From the NCBI RefSeq assembly GCF_963682185.1, contig NZ_OY821667.1, positions 3,051,501 to 3,115,500 of the forward strand: 64,000 nt of DNA. Direction: 5' to 3'. Both the position numbers and the translations under genes were made by a program. The notes beneath the pieces were generated by a model. The model made no database searches. It saw only the letters and a program-made list of their open reading frames with translations, and had not been told where the DNA came from. This document shows positions 36,233 to 43,951 of the stretch, piece after piece. Position 1 is the first letter of the stretch. Every line of letters starts with the position of its first letter. Source of the stretch: an uncultured Cohaesibacter sp. GTDB lineage: Bacteria; Pseudomonadota; Alphaproteobacteria; Rhizobiales; Cohaesibacteraceae.

Positions 36233-36573
36233 GAGTGAACCTTATTGCTATCTTTGGGTGCCTGAGCCCGCTGGAACATACCGTAGTCTCGGATCACGCG
36301 GGCGATGCGAAGGCGGTAGTCATCGAAGACCCCACTGCGTCCCTTGGCCTGCGCGCTTCGATGCACATTGAGGCTGCGCCAGCACGCGATCGCGTTTTCA
36401 TCCTCGAAGAATGACAGGGACAGGATTTTGCGCGGATCGGTAAGGCTCTGGAATCGCTCGACGGAAATAAAGCCGTCTATCTCATCGAGCATAGGGCGTA
36501 TCTCGGTAGCAATGTCGAGGTATTCACTCTTTCGGCCTTCTGCCGGTTCGACTTCGAAAATAACTGCGATCAT
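36229..36573 (-). CDS. Antibiotic biosynthesis monooxygenase (ABM) domain protein
   Basis: ATG 36573 overlaps the NIPSNAP stop (ATGA), giving 114 residues in a ferredoxin-like alpha+beta fold: MIAVIFEVEPAEGRKSEYLD, a helix, then FISVERFQSLTDPRKILSLSFFEDENAI. Family members act as small cofactor-free monooxygenases, isomerases or heme-handling proteins; no firm function can be given. It is translationally coupled on both sides. Confidence 0.85.
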   Translation of the reverse strand: MIAVIFEVEPAEGRKSEYLDIATEIRPMLDEIDGFISVERFQSLTDPRKILSLSFFEDENAIACWRSLNVHRSAQAKGRSGVFDDYRLRIARVIRDYGMFQRAQAPKDSNKVHS

Positions 36574-36893
36574 AGAGTACCTCCGTGCGGTGCAGAGGCT
36601 AGCTTGAGCCAAGTCCGATCTTCGCGAAGGAGAAACTTCTCTTTCTGGGCGAACTCGTAGTTTTCGCGGCCGAGCGGGTCGGCTGCCAGACGAGCACGAT
36701 AGATTTCGTAGTCAGTCAGGCTTGAGACATTGTAGATGCCGTAGGCGAGAGTCGATGAGCCCTCGTGCGGGGCATAGTAGCCGATCAGGTCGGCCCCACA
36801 GCGAGGGATAGCTTGGCCCCAGTTGCGAGAATATTCTTCGAACTGAGCCTTTTTTGTCGGATCGATGTGATAGCGAATAACGCAGGTGAGCAT
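36570..36893 (-). CDS. NIPSNAP family protein
   Basis: This 107-residue alpha+beta barrel protein starts MLTCVIRYHIDPTKKAQFEE and has the NIPSNAP pattern GADLIGYYAPHEGS and YRARLAADPLGRENYEF. Function is unknown; members often sit beside small oxidoreductases or regulators. GGAGGTTGTC precedes its ATG. It is the first gene of a three-gene operon (NIPSNAP, ABM, LysE), divergent from an ArsR gene. Confidence 0.88.
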   Translation of the reverse strand: MLTCVIRYHIDPTKKAQFEEYSRNWGQAIPRCGADLIGYYAPHEGSSTLAYGIYNVSSLTDYEIYRARLAADPLGRENYEFAQKEKFLLREDRTWLKLASAPHGGTL

Positions 36894-36930
36894 GACAACC
36901 TCCTTCAGATGTGTTTCCTCGGTTCTAGCC

Positions 36931-37016
36931 GTTTGCGTTTCGCAAATGCTTCGATTAGGATCGAACTATGAAAGTTTGCGTCTCGCAAATGTGTCGATTA
37001 GGAGCGAACTATGAAA
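36931..37016. repeat. Tandem 43-bp duplication containing an operator dyad and the ArsR start codon
   Basis: Two adjacent copies (36931-36973 and 36974-37016) are nearly identical. Each has the dyad TTTGCG-NNN-CGCAAA near its left end (first copy perfect with TTT, second with TCT) and ends in GAACTATGAAA. The ArsR gene starts in the second copy. The dyads are likely ArsR binding sites controlling both divergent units. Confidence 0.85.
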
Positions 37017-37730
37017 GAAGGTCCTGATATTGCATTTATCGCGGCTTTGATCGGCGATCCCGCCCGCGCGAACATGCTGACCGCGCTGATGAGTGGGAAA
37101 GCCCTAACAGTCAGCGAGTTAGCAGAGGAAGCTGGGGTGACGATCCAGACGGCTAGCTCTCACCTATCGAAGCTCAATGAAGGTGGCCTTCTACGTCTCC
37201 GCAAACAGGGACGACACAAATATTCCGCGCTCGCTAGTGACGAGGTGGCGCACGTTTTGGAGGGCCTGATGGGGCTTGCTGCTGGATCGGGATACTCGCG
37301 AACGCGCACGGGCCCGAGAGATGCGGAACTGCGCCAGGCGCGCATCTGCTACAACCATCTCGCTGGGGATATGGGCACCCAGATGTTCGATAGCCTAATT
37401 GCGCAAGGCCATTTGGTTCTGGATGGTGAGGAACTGGAACTGACCGAGGCGGGTGCCGCCTTTGCCACAGACTTCGGAATCAACATTGAGGCTCTACGCG
37501 AGGCTCGTGCGCCGGTTTGCCGGGAATGTCTCGATTGGAGTGAACGCAGGTCGCACCTTGCAGGCAGCTTAGGCCGTGCATTCCTTAACCGGTTCGAGGA
37601 GTTGGCTTGGGCTAAACGCGATCAGAAAACGCGGGTAGTAACCTTCTCAAGGAGAGGAGCAGAAGAGTTCAAAAAGCTCTTTCCGATAAGGTCAAACTGT
37701 GTCTTTTCTTCAAAGCAATCATTAGCCTAA
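37011..37730 (+). CDS. ArsR-family winged-helix transcriptional regulator with C-terminal extension
   Basis: The product is 239 residues. The first 90 form an ArsR-type winged helix (LIGDPARANMLTALMSGKALTVSELAEEAGVT, then ASSHLSKLNEGGLLRLRKQGRH). The remaining 150 residues form an extension containing VCRECLDWSERRSHLAGSLG, seen in a common subgroup of large ArsR-like regulators; two cysteines there could sense metal or redox state. The classical ELCVCDL metal box is absent. It is divergent from the NIPSNAP operon and probably represses it and itself. The start codon lies inside a duplicated 43-bp unit. Confidence 0.9.
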   Translation: MKEGPDIAFIAALIGDPARANMLTALMSGKALTVSELAEEAGVTIQTASSHLSKLNEGGLLRLRKQGRHKYSALASDEVAHVLEGLMGLAAGSGYSRTRTGPRDAELRQARICYNHLAGDMGTQMFDSLIAQGHLVLDGEELELTEAGAAFATDFGINIEALREARAPVCRECLDWSERRSHLAGSLGRAFLNRFEELAWAKRDQKTRVVTFSRRGAEEFKKLFPIRSNCVFSSKQSLA

Positions 37731-38051
37731 TGGTCGCGAAAGCTCACTTTGTCCTTGTCCAAGGTTTGTTGCTGCTGGATGCGTGTCATCCAGCGGCGAT
37801 AAATCTGACAAGGAGGAAAGCGCGGGTTGGTTTTTCTATGGGGATAGTAAGCTAGGGATTTGCGATGAATGGTGCCTTTGTGGCTCCGATCTGTCGGCGA
37901 AGGGAGCCTGCCAGCCTGTTTTTCAGGCCTGATATTGTCGAATGGCGTTTCATTTTCACATTGGTGGTGCGCACCAGCCGTATTTCTTGATAACAGGCCG
38001 CATTGATTTGTCCGGAGCCTTGCAACAGCAAGGCCGGGTATGATTGGTTCA

Positions 38052-39251
38052 TCATGCAGCATCCTTCCATGGCGGAGCACGGGATCTTGGCGATTGTCCT
38101 CGCGCAAAGATTTCAATGACACGCATCGTTCCACCGTATTCGGGACAATGCCAGTTTGAGCTTTGTCTTTCACACTCTTCTTGGCTGACGTTCTCCACCT
38201 GGCCATCATTTGGTTCTGCATGGAGCAACAGCCTGATGATTTTGATCCGCGCACGCCTTATGCCATTAGCAAGAAAGCCTGTGTGGCGAATGCGATGGAA
38301 GCCGGAGGGCAGGACATGGATCAGAAAACGGCGAATGAACTCGTCCGTCGGTAAGGACATGACTTTCAACCGATCACCACGCTTGATGCGGTAGTCTTTC
38401 CATTTGAAGGTGACAGTAGCGGCGTTGGCACTGATCAGGCGGCTGTTCGAGATTGCAATACGATGCGTATAACGGCTGAGATAGGCCAGCACTGCCTCTG
38501 GACCGCCGAAGGGAGGCTTGGCATAGACTACCCATTCGGTCTTGCGCAGCGGGGTAAGATAGGCTGCAAAGCTGTCCAGATTAGACAGACTTGCCAGTGT
38601 ACCGAAGAAAGCCAGCTTGTCAGCCTTGTAAAGCCGCATCAATCCTTCAAGGAACAGGCGGCGGAACAATCGGGACAAAACCCTAACCGGCAGGAAGAAG
38701 CCTGAGCGACAGGATATCCACCTCTTGCCATCGGGTGACAAACCGCCGCCCGGCACGATGACATGGACATGAGGATAGTGCGTCATGGCGGAACCCCAAG
38801 TGTGCAGCACACTCGTCATGCCAATCCGTGCTCCCAGATGCTTTGGATCGGCAGCGATGGTCAGAAGAGTCTCGGTCGATGCTTTGAACAAGAGGTCATA
38901 GACAAGAGCCTTGTTTTGGTAGGCGATGTCGGCCATCAGTGATGGCAATGTGAAGACCACATGGAAGTATTCGACTGGAAGCAAGTCCTTGATGCGCGAA
39001 GTCATCCACTCCCGCGCGGCAACGCCCTGACATTTAGGGCAATGCCGATTGCGGCAGGAATTATATGCGATATGCAGGTGATTACACTTGTCACATGCCA
39101 CGACATGGCCACCAAGGGCAGCGGTTCGGCAAGTCTCAATGGCAGACATCACCTTAAGCTGGGTAAGTGACAGATGACCTGCATGAACACGGCGATAGCG
39201 AGGACCATGAGCGCGAAAGATATCCGCAACCTCTAGTCCCGAGCGGGACAT
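38052..39251 (-). CDS. IS91 family transposase (HUH/Y1 rolling-circle type)
   Basis: This 399-residue transposase has the N-terminal zinc ribbon CDKCNHLHIAYNSCRNRHCPKC, the HUH motif in HYPHVHVIVPGGGLS and a candidate catalytic Tyr in VLAYLSRYTHRIAISN. It moves the element by rolling-circle replication. All motifs look intact. It ends at the non-coding terminal part of the element, next to the ArsR gene. Confidence 0.92.
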   Translation of the reverse strand: MSRSGLEVADIFRAHGPRYRRVHAGHLSLTQLKVMSAIETCRTAALGGHVVACDKCNHLHIAYNSCRNRHCPKCQGVAAREWMTSRIKDLLPVEYFHVVFTLPSLMADIAYQNKALVYDLLFKASTETLLTIAADPKHLGARIGMTSVLHTWGSAMTHYPHVHVIVPGGGLSPDGKRWISCRSGFFLPVRVLSRLFRRLFLEGLMRLYKADKLAFFGTLASLSNLDSFAAYLTPLRKTEWVVYAKPPFGGPEAVLAYLSRYTHRIAISNSRLISANAATVTFKWKDYRIKRGDRLKVMSLPTDEFIRRFLIHVLPSGFHRIRHTGFLANGIRRARIKIIRLLLHAEPNDGQVENVSQEECERQSSNWHCPEYGGTMRVIEIFARGQSPRSRAPPWKDAA

Positions 39252-39262
39252 GATGGCTGGCC

Positions 39263-40066
39263 TTAACCGGAACTACCCTTGCGGAGCACCAGCAGATCAA
39301 GAGGACTGGTCACCTCCTGGATCACCCGGATGTCTGTCCCGCCTTCCAGCAAATGCGTGGCAAAGCTATGTCGCAGGGTATGGGGTGAGGCCTTCTTGCT
39401 GATACCCGCAAAATTGCAGGCAACGCCAAAAGCCCGGTTGAATTGCCGGGTCGAGATGGGATCGATGCGGCTACGACCGGGAAACAGCCACCCCTTCGGC
39501 CGGGCTTCCCGATAATAATCACGCAAGAGTTCAAGCAGGCTCGAAGACAACATAACTTGTCGATCCTTGCGGCCCTTCCCTTGCTCAATCCGGATCAGCA
39601 TCCGGTCACTGTCAATATCACTGATCTTGAGATGGACGACTTCGCTCACTCGTAGACCTCCACCATAAGCCACGCTGAATGCCGCGCGATACTTCAAGCC
39701 AGGTCCTGGGGCCGCTTCCAGAATGGCTGCTACTTCTTCAACGCTCAATACAACGGGTATTTTCTTGGCCATTCTCTGATAACGCATGTGTCGCTTCATC
39801 TCGGGGCGCGGGCAAGTGGTCGAAAAGAAAAAGCTCAACACTGTCAGCCGATTGTTATAGGGCGCAGCCCCGACACAGTGATCCTTCATATCAAGCTGGA
39901 AAGCCCGCAATTCTTCAGGTGTTGCACTGTCGGGTGAATGACCCAGGAAGCGTGTGAACTCCCGCATGGCCCTCAGATACATCGTCTGTGTCTTGGGCAT
40001 CAAACCCTTGATACGCATATCTTCGAGAAAACGAAGGCGAAGTGCTGGCATATGTTGATTGGACAT
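39263..40066 (-). CDS. IS91-associated tyrosine recombinase with internal deletion of the tyrosine block
   Basis: ATG 40066 (MSNQHMPALRLRFLEDM) follows CAGGAGATC. The 267-residue protein has the SAM-like DNA-binding domain, catalytic Arg in YGGGLRVSEVVHLKI, Lys region (EQGKGRKDRQVML) and His-x-x-Arg in PHTLRHSFATHLLEGG. After GTDIRVIQ the family normally continues with LLGH and a segment ending in the catalytic Tyr, then a turn into EVTSPLDLLV. Here RVIQ is joined directly to EVTSPLDLLV, so some 22-24 residues including the Tyr are missing in frame. The enzyme should be unable to cut DNA. It is otherwise uninterrupted. Confidence 0.85.
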   Translation of the reverse strand: MSNQHMPALRLRFLEDMRIKGLMPKTQTMYLRAMREFTRFLGHSPDSATPEELRAFQLDMKDHCVGAAPYNNRLTVLSFFFSTTCPRPEMKRHMRYQRMAKKIPVVLSVEEVAAILEAAPGPGLKYRAAFSVAYGGGLRVSEVVHLKISDIDSDRMLIRIEQGKGRKDRQVMLSSSLLELLRDYYREARPKGWLFPGRSRIDPISTRQFNRAFGVACNFAGISKKASPHTLRHSFATHLLEGGTDIRVIQEVTSPLDLLVLRKGSSG

Positions 40067-40214
40067 GAAGATCTCCTGTCGCTGGGTTGAGAAAACCCAA
40101 TTCAACGACAGACAGGATCATCTATAAAATCAGCAATCAGAATGAGGCACAAAAAACGCAGCGAGCACCAATACCGCGAGAGCGGTTTCGTCCTTGTCCG
40201 CGAAACCGTCATTC

Positions 40215-40376
40215 GAATGCAATAAATGTCGGGCGCCACTCAAACGGCAGCAATGGGGAAGCCGCTTTGAAGTTCGTGACGGCTGGCGAGTGACCGGTAA
40301 TGGGATGTACCGGCTGCTTCCCCCAACTCAGCAGGTTATAGTTCGTCTGTTTCACCTGCGGATAAGGAGAAGTGGT
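40215..40376 (+). ncRNA. Structured leader of the IS110 element, candidate bridge RNA
   Basis: The 160 bp upstream of the transposase contain an outer stem GGGGAAGC (40255-40262) with GCTTCCCC (40316-40323) that encloses an inner hairpin CCGGTA/TACCGG (40294-40313). IS110-group elements encode a structured bridge RNA in this position that base-pairs with donor and target DNA. The guide loops were not matched to the flanks, so this is a candidate only. Confidence 0.4.
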
Positions 40377-41435
40377 ATGACGAAGAAAGCAATTGATACC
40401 TTGATGTCGATTGGTATCGACATCGGCAAAGATACGTTTCATCTGGTTGGTTTTGATTTTGACGGCCAACTTGTTCTGCGCAAGAAGATAAAACGACTGG
40501 CTTTGTTGCAGACCTTCGAAACTCTTCCAAGATGCGTTGTTGGTATGGAAGCATGCCTGAGCGCCCACTTTGTCAGTCGTTCCTTGCGCAAACTCGGGTT
40601 CAAACCTCGGATCATCCCTGCCATTTATGTGAAGCCCTTCATCAAAGGGCAGAAAAATGACTATAATGACGCTGAGGCCATTGCGGAAGCAGCCTTGCGA
40701 CCGAACTTGCCGACTGTTCCCGAGAAAAGCCAGGACCAGCTCGACCTGCAAGCTCTTCATCGTGTCAGGTCCCGCTTGGTGTCCCACCGGACTGCAACGA
40801 TAAACCAGATCCGCGCTTTCCTGATTGAACAGGGCATCACGGTTCGCAAGGGACTGCGAGCTTTGAAGAATTCCTTCAAAACCATTCTTGAGCAGCGTAA
40901 AGATGAGATATCTCCTCGAATGCGCAAAATCCTGTTTGGTCTCTATGGGGACTGGCTTTGGCTTGACGACAGAATTGAAGCCGTTTCCAATGAGATTGAA
41001 GAGATCAGCCAGACGGAAGAAAATTGCATCAATGTGATGACGATCCCTGGTATCGGCCCGATGATCTCTACGGCGATGGTCGCCGCGATCGGGACTGGAG
41101 AGGCCTTTGATCGCGGTCGCGATTTTGCCGCATGGGTTGGTCTGGTTCCAAGGCAATACAGTACAGGAGGGAGAACGATCCTCGGCCGAATATCCAAGCG
41201 AGGCAGTCGATATTTGCGCATGCTCTTCGTTCAGGCAGCAAAGGTTATCCTGATGAGGACCAATCGATGGCCAGACTTCAGCTTTGGTGAGTGGCTAACA
41301 CGAGCAGCAGAGCGAATGCATCGCAATAAGTTGGCCGTGGCTTTAGCCAATAAACTGGCCCGGATGGCCTGGAGTATCCTCAAACACAAAACGGCGTTTG
41401 ATGCGCCAAGAAATGCGGTCGTAGTTGGTATTTGA
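40377..41435 (+). CDS. IS110 family transposase (DEDD/serine type)
   Basis: ATG 40377 follows AAGGAGAAG and begins just before the conserved domain; the frame opens earlier. The 352-residue protein has the RuvC-like DEDD part (SIGIDIGKDTFHLVG, GMEAC, NDYNDAEAIAE) and the C-terminal Transposase_20 domain with IPGIGPMIS and STGGRTILGRISKRGSRYLR, which holds the catalytic Ser. All parts are present, so it is probably functional. It recombines DNA guided by an element-encoded RNA in characterised relatives. Confidence 0.93.
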   Translation: MTKKAIDTLMSIGIDIGKDTFHLVGFDFDGQLVLRKKIKRLALLQTFETLPRCVVGMEACLSAHFVSRSLRKLGFKPRIIPAIYVKPFIKGQKNDYNDAEAIAEAALRPNLPTVPEKSQDQLDLQALHRVRSRLVSHRTATINQIRAFLIEQGITVRKGLRALKNSFKTILEQRKDEISPRMRKILFGLYGDWLWLDDRIEAVSNEIEEISQTEENCINVMTIPGIGPMISTAMVAAIGTGEAFDRGRDFAAWVGLVPRQYSTGGRTILGRISKRGSRYLRMLFVQAAKVILMRTNRWPDFSFGEWLTRAAERMHRNKLAVALANKLARMAWSILKHKTAFDAPRNAVVVGI

Positions 41436-41598
41436 AGATAACGCCCACGACCTCAAAGAAGTTCGCGATAGACAGACTGCATGGAACGGAAAAATACGCC
41501 CCCCAGAATCTGACGGCCCTTTCGGTCACCATGGACCTTGCCGCTAATTAGATCACGGTGCGAGCGTAACCCCAACATGGCCACGACCCGCGTGTCGA

Positions 41599-42507
41599 TC
41601 AATAGGCCGGATACATATGAGCGACTTCCAGCGACATGCAAAGAAATCTCTTGCGAACAGCAGCCGGTACATACATAAGCGTGGCGAAGTCCTTTGCCAT
41701 GCTCTGTTCAAGCAAAGACCAGCCATAGTCTTCCGCTTCCTTGGCGGCTTCCTTGACTGCAGTCTGCTCTTCAGCGCTCAGGTCATTGAAGGCATCCAGA
41801 TTGACATGTACGCCCTGAAGCGATGCAGCGTAGTTCACATTGGTAAAGTGGGATTGCAGTTCCCACATCTGAATGCCAATGCCGCCATTGGCTGAGGTGA
41901 GCACAGCGTCGATTGCATTGGTGGACAGCTGGGCGGGAACGTCTGACCAAGAGATCTGGATCGGAAAGGCCCCTGCGTTTTTCATGACTTCTGTCGAGCC
42001 TACGTCATAGGTCCGCACTTTGACTTCTGCCAAATCTTCCGCTTTTTCAAAGGCCTTGTTTCCCCAAAGACCTGAAGAGGGCCACGGAGCGGCCAGCAGA
42101 AGCATCTGGTTGTTGTCTGCGAAGACCTTGTCATAGTCAGGGCGCGCTAGCTCATAGAGCTTGTGAACGTCTTTTGTCGTTGGAGCAAGGAAGGGCAGGG
42201 AAGAAAGCTGGAAGATTGGGTCAATAGCAGGCCAGAAGACGAATGCAGAGGAGGCCGCCTGAAGGGCACCGTCGCCCACGGCATCGAAGTGGTCGAGGCT
42301 TTTGTAGCCTAGTGCGCCGCCGTGATGCACGGTGATTTCAAGGGAGCCGCCAGTCTTGTCGGCGACAGACGAGGCAAACTTATCTGCAATTTGGCCATGC
42401 AGGGACGTCGCCGGATATTCGCTGGCCAAATCCCATGACGTTGCCATGGCGTTGGAGCCAGTTAATGCAATAAAAGCAAATGTGGAAAGGAGGAGATTGC
42501 GAAGCAT
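41599..42507 (-). CDS. TRAP transporter substrate-binding protein (orphan DctP-like)
   Basis: ATG 42507 follows AGGAAAC and begins a good signal peptide (MLRNLLLSTFAFIALTGSNA, cleavage near AMA). The 302-residue product has the DctP fold: LHGQIADKFASSVADKTGGS, KVRTYDVGSTEVMKNAG and NAIDAVLTSANGG. It is shorter at the C-terminus than typical (about 330), ending VPAAVRKRFLCMSLEVAHMY. The stop lies next to the IS110 element. No DctQ or DctM genes follow, so it is an orphan: either the permease genes were lost with the insertion or it works with the TRAP permease at 46-47.8 kb. It is divergent from the amidohydrolase gene. Confidence 0.85.
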   Translation of the reverse strand: MLRNLLLSTFAFIALTGSNAMATSWDLASEYPATSLHGQIADKFASSVADKTGGSLEITVHHGGALGYKSLDHFDAVGDGALQAASSAFVFWPAIDPIFQLSSLPFLAPTTKDVHKLYELARPDYDKVFADNNQMLLLAAPWPSSGLWGNKAFEKAEDLAEVKVRTYDVGSTEVMKNAGAFPIQISWSDVPAQLSTNAIDAVLTSANGGIGIQMWELQSHFTNVNYAASLQGVHVNLDAFNDLSAEEQTAVKEAAKEAEDYGWSLLEQSMAKDFATLMYVPAAVRKRFLCMSLEVAHMYPAY

Positions 42508-42640
42508 ATTTTTGTTTCCTAGTCGAAGCCCGTATGGGCGGTCAATTGGACGCGACTTATTGACGTCGCTATGCACTTTGATCTGATGAAATTCAAACAG
42601 AGGTCTTTACCAAGGTTCCAGACTGTGCTGTTCTTATGTT

Positions 42641-42658
42641 ACAAACAATTCTGTTCGT
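42641..42658. promoter_or_regulatory. Candidate TetR operator, amidohydrolase/DctP side
   Basis: ACAAAC-6-GTTCGT lies in the divergent spacer, 57 bp before the amidohydrolase ATG. It differs by one base from the perfect ACAAAC-6-GTTTGT dyad before the TetR and TRAP genes at 44683-44700. Confidence 0.6.
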
Positions 42659-42715
42659 AAATCAAGACTCATTTATAAAAGAGCTCTCACAAGCAAAAAG
42701 GATTTCATCAAGCCC

Positions 42716-43951
42716 ATGCCTGCATTGCTGATTAAAAATGCCCGTATTGTAGACGGCACTTCACCTGAACCGACCGCTCCGATGAATATCGCAATCGAAG
42801 GGGACAAATTTGTCGATGTTGGTTCTTCTCTTGCATTTGAAGCTGGAGAAGTGATTGACTTAAAAGGCGCAATCGTTATGCCCGGCTTGATTGACTGTCA
42901 TGTGCATGTGATTGCGACAACGGCCAATCTGGGCCAGAATGCCGAGCTGCCGAACGCTTGGGTCGCATTGAAGTCGGCCCATATCATGAAGGACATGCTC
43001 ATGCGCGGCTTTACGACTGTGCGTGATTTGGGCGGGGCAGATCGCGGATTGCAGATGGCTGTTGAGGATGGTTTGCTTGACGCGCCAAGACTGGTCATCT
43101 GCGGCAAGGCGCTGTCTCAGTCCGGTGGTCACACAGACTATCGTGGCGCCTTCCACAACCGCGATGTTAGCTATTACCCAGACAAGTTGGGGGCTCTGGG
43201 ACGGGTCTGTGATGGCGTACCGGAAGTTCAGAGGGCGGCGCGTGAAGAACTGAAGAACGGAGCGCAGTTTATCAAGATCATGGCTGATGGCGGTGTCTCC
43301 TCTCCGTCAGACCCGATAGGCTATCTGGTCTTCTCGGTCGACGAGATTAAGGCTGCGGTAGAAGTGGCCAAGGGCTTTGGAACCTATGTCTCGGCACATC
43401 TGTATGACGACACTGCGATTGCTCGGGCTCTGGATTGCGGGGTCGAATGCATTGAGCATGGCAATATCATGAGCGAAGAGACGATCGCTCGGATAGCCAA
43501 AGAGGGCCAAGTTGTTGTGCCGACCAATATTACCTTTGATTATCTGGCTAAAGAAGGCGCCAAATTCGGGCTCCCTGAAGCATCTGTTGCCAAAATTGAA
43601 GATGTGCGAGAAGCCGGATTGGAGCAGCTTGCCAAGCTGCATAAGGCTGGCGTGACCATGGGATATGGCACGGATCTGTTGGGCGGTATGCATCCTCAGC
43701 AATCTGGAGAATTTGCGCTAAGAGGCCGCTATCTTCCTGCCGATGCTGTGATCCGTTCGGCAACGGTTGATGCGGCCAAGGTGCTGAGGATGGAAGGTAA
43801 GATCGGCATTATCGCTCCGGGTGCTTATGCAGACCTGATTGTGGTCGACGGAAACCCGCTGGAAAATCTCGACTTGTTAGCTCATCAGGGCGCACATATT
43901 CCCTTGATCATGCAAGGCGGTGAGATCAAGAAGCAGGCTTCTTGCCTGTAA
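42716..43951 (+). CDS. Amidohydrolase family metal-dependent hydrolase
   Basis: The product is 411 residues with the composite N-terminal beta-sandwich and TIM barrel. Metal ligands are visible: HxH in DCHVHV, the Lys in FIKIMADGG, His in YVSAHLYDD, His in CIEHG and Asp in GYGTDLLGG. The pattern is that of the large imidazolonepropionase/dipeptidase-like subgroup (Xaa-Arg or N-acyl amino acid cleavage in some relatives). It lacks a signal peptide and should act in the cytoplasm on a substrate brought in by a TRAP carrier. Its last 26 bp overlap the 3' end of the convergent TetR gene. Confidence 0.9.
   Translation: MPALLIKNARIVDGTSPEPTAPMNIAIEGDKFVDVGSSLAFEAGEVIDLKGAIVMPGLIDCHVHVIATTANLGQNAELPNAWVALKSAHIMKDMLMRGFTTVRDLGGADRGLQMAVEDGLLDAPRLVICGKALSQSGGHTDYRGAFHNRDVSYYPDKLGALGRVCDGVPEVQRAAREELKNGAQFIKIMADGGVSSPSDPIGYLVFSVDEIKAAVEVAKGFGTYVSAHLYDDTAIARALDCGVECIEHGNIMSEETIARIAKEGQVVVPTNITFDYLAKEGAKFGLPEASVAKIEDVREAGLEQLAKLHKAGVTMGYGTDLLGGMHPQQSGEFALRGRYLPADAVIRSATVDAAKVLRMEGKIGIIAPGAYADLIVVDGNPLENLDLLAHQGAHIPLIMQGGEIKKQASCL

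Larger units (their letters stand above)
37731..40210 (-). mobile_element. IS91-type element with accessory tyrosine recombinase
   Basis: The element holds an HUH transposase (38052-39251) and a tyrosine recombinase gene upstream of it (39263-40066), the usual gene order of one IS91 subgroup. About 320 bp of non-coding DNA lies beyond the transposase stop and about 140 bp beyond the recombinase start, where CGGTTTCG and CGAAACCG form a hairpin at about 40,181-40,206. A GTCCTTGTCC sequence occurs near both ends (about 37,751 and 40,189), which fits IS91 preference for CTTG-like targets. The outer boundaries are approximate. Confidence 0.75.
40206..41600 (+). mobile_element. IS110-family insertion sequence
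   Basis: The element consists of a structured leader, one transposase gene and about 165 bp of non-coding DNA after it, ending beside the truncated-looking TRAP gene. IS110 members lack obvious terminal inverted repeats, so the limits given are approximate. It abuts the IS91-type element on its left. Confidence 0.7.

Noticed and set aside
36931-37016. CRISPR-like repeat
   Set aside because: There are only two adjacent copies without spacers, and they include a start codon and operator dyads, so it is a simple tandem duplication.
37727-38254. A 175-codon minus-strand frame, and a 72-codon one at 37852-38070, at the IS91 end
   Set aside because: The first partly overlaps the transposase in another frame. 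Neither has a recognisable domain; the region is better read as the non-coding end of the element.
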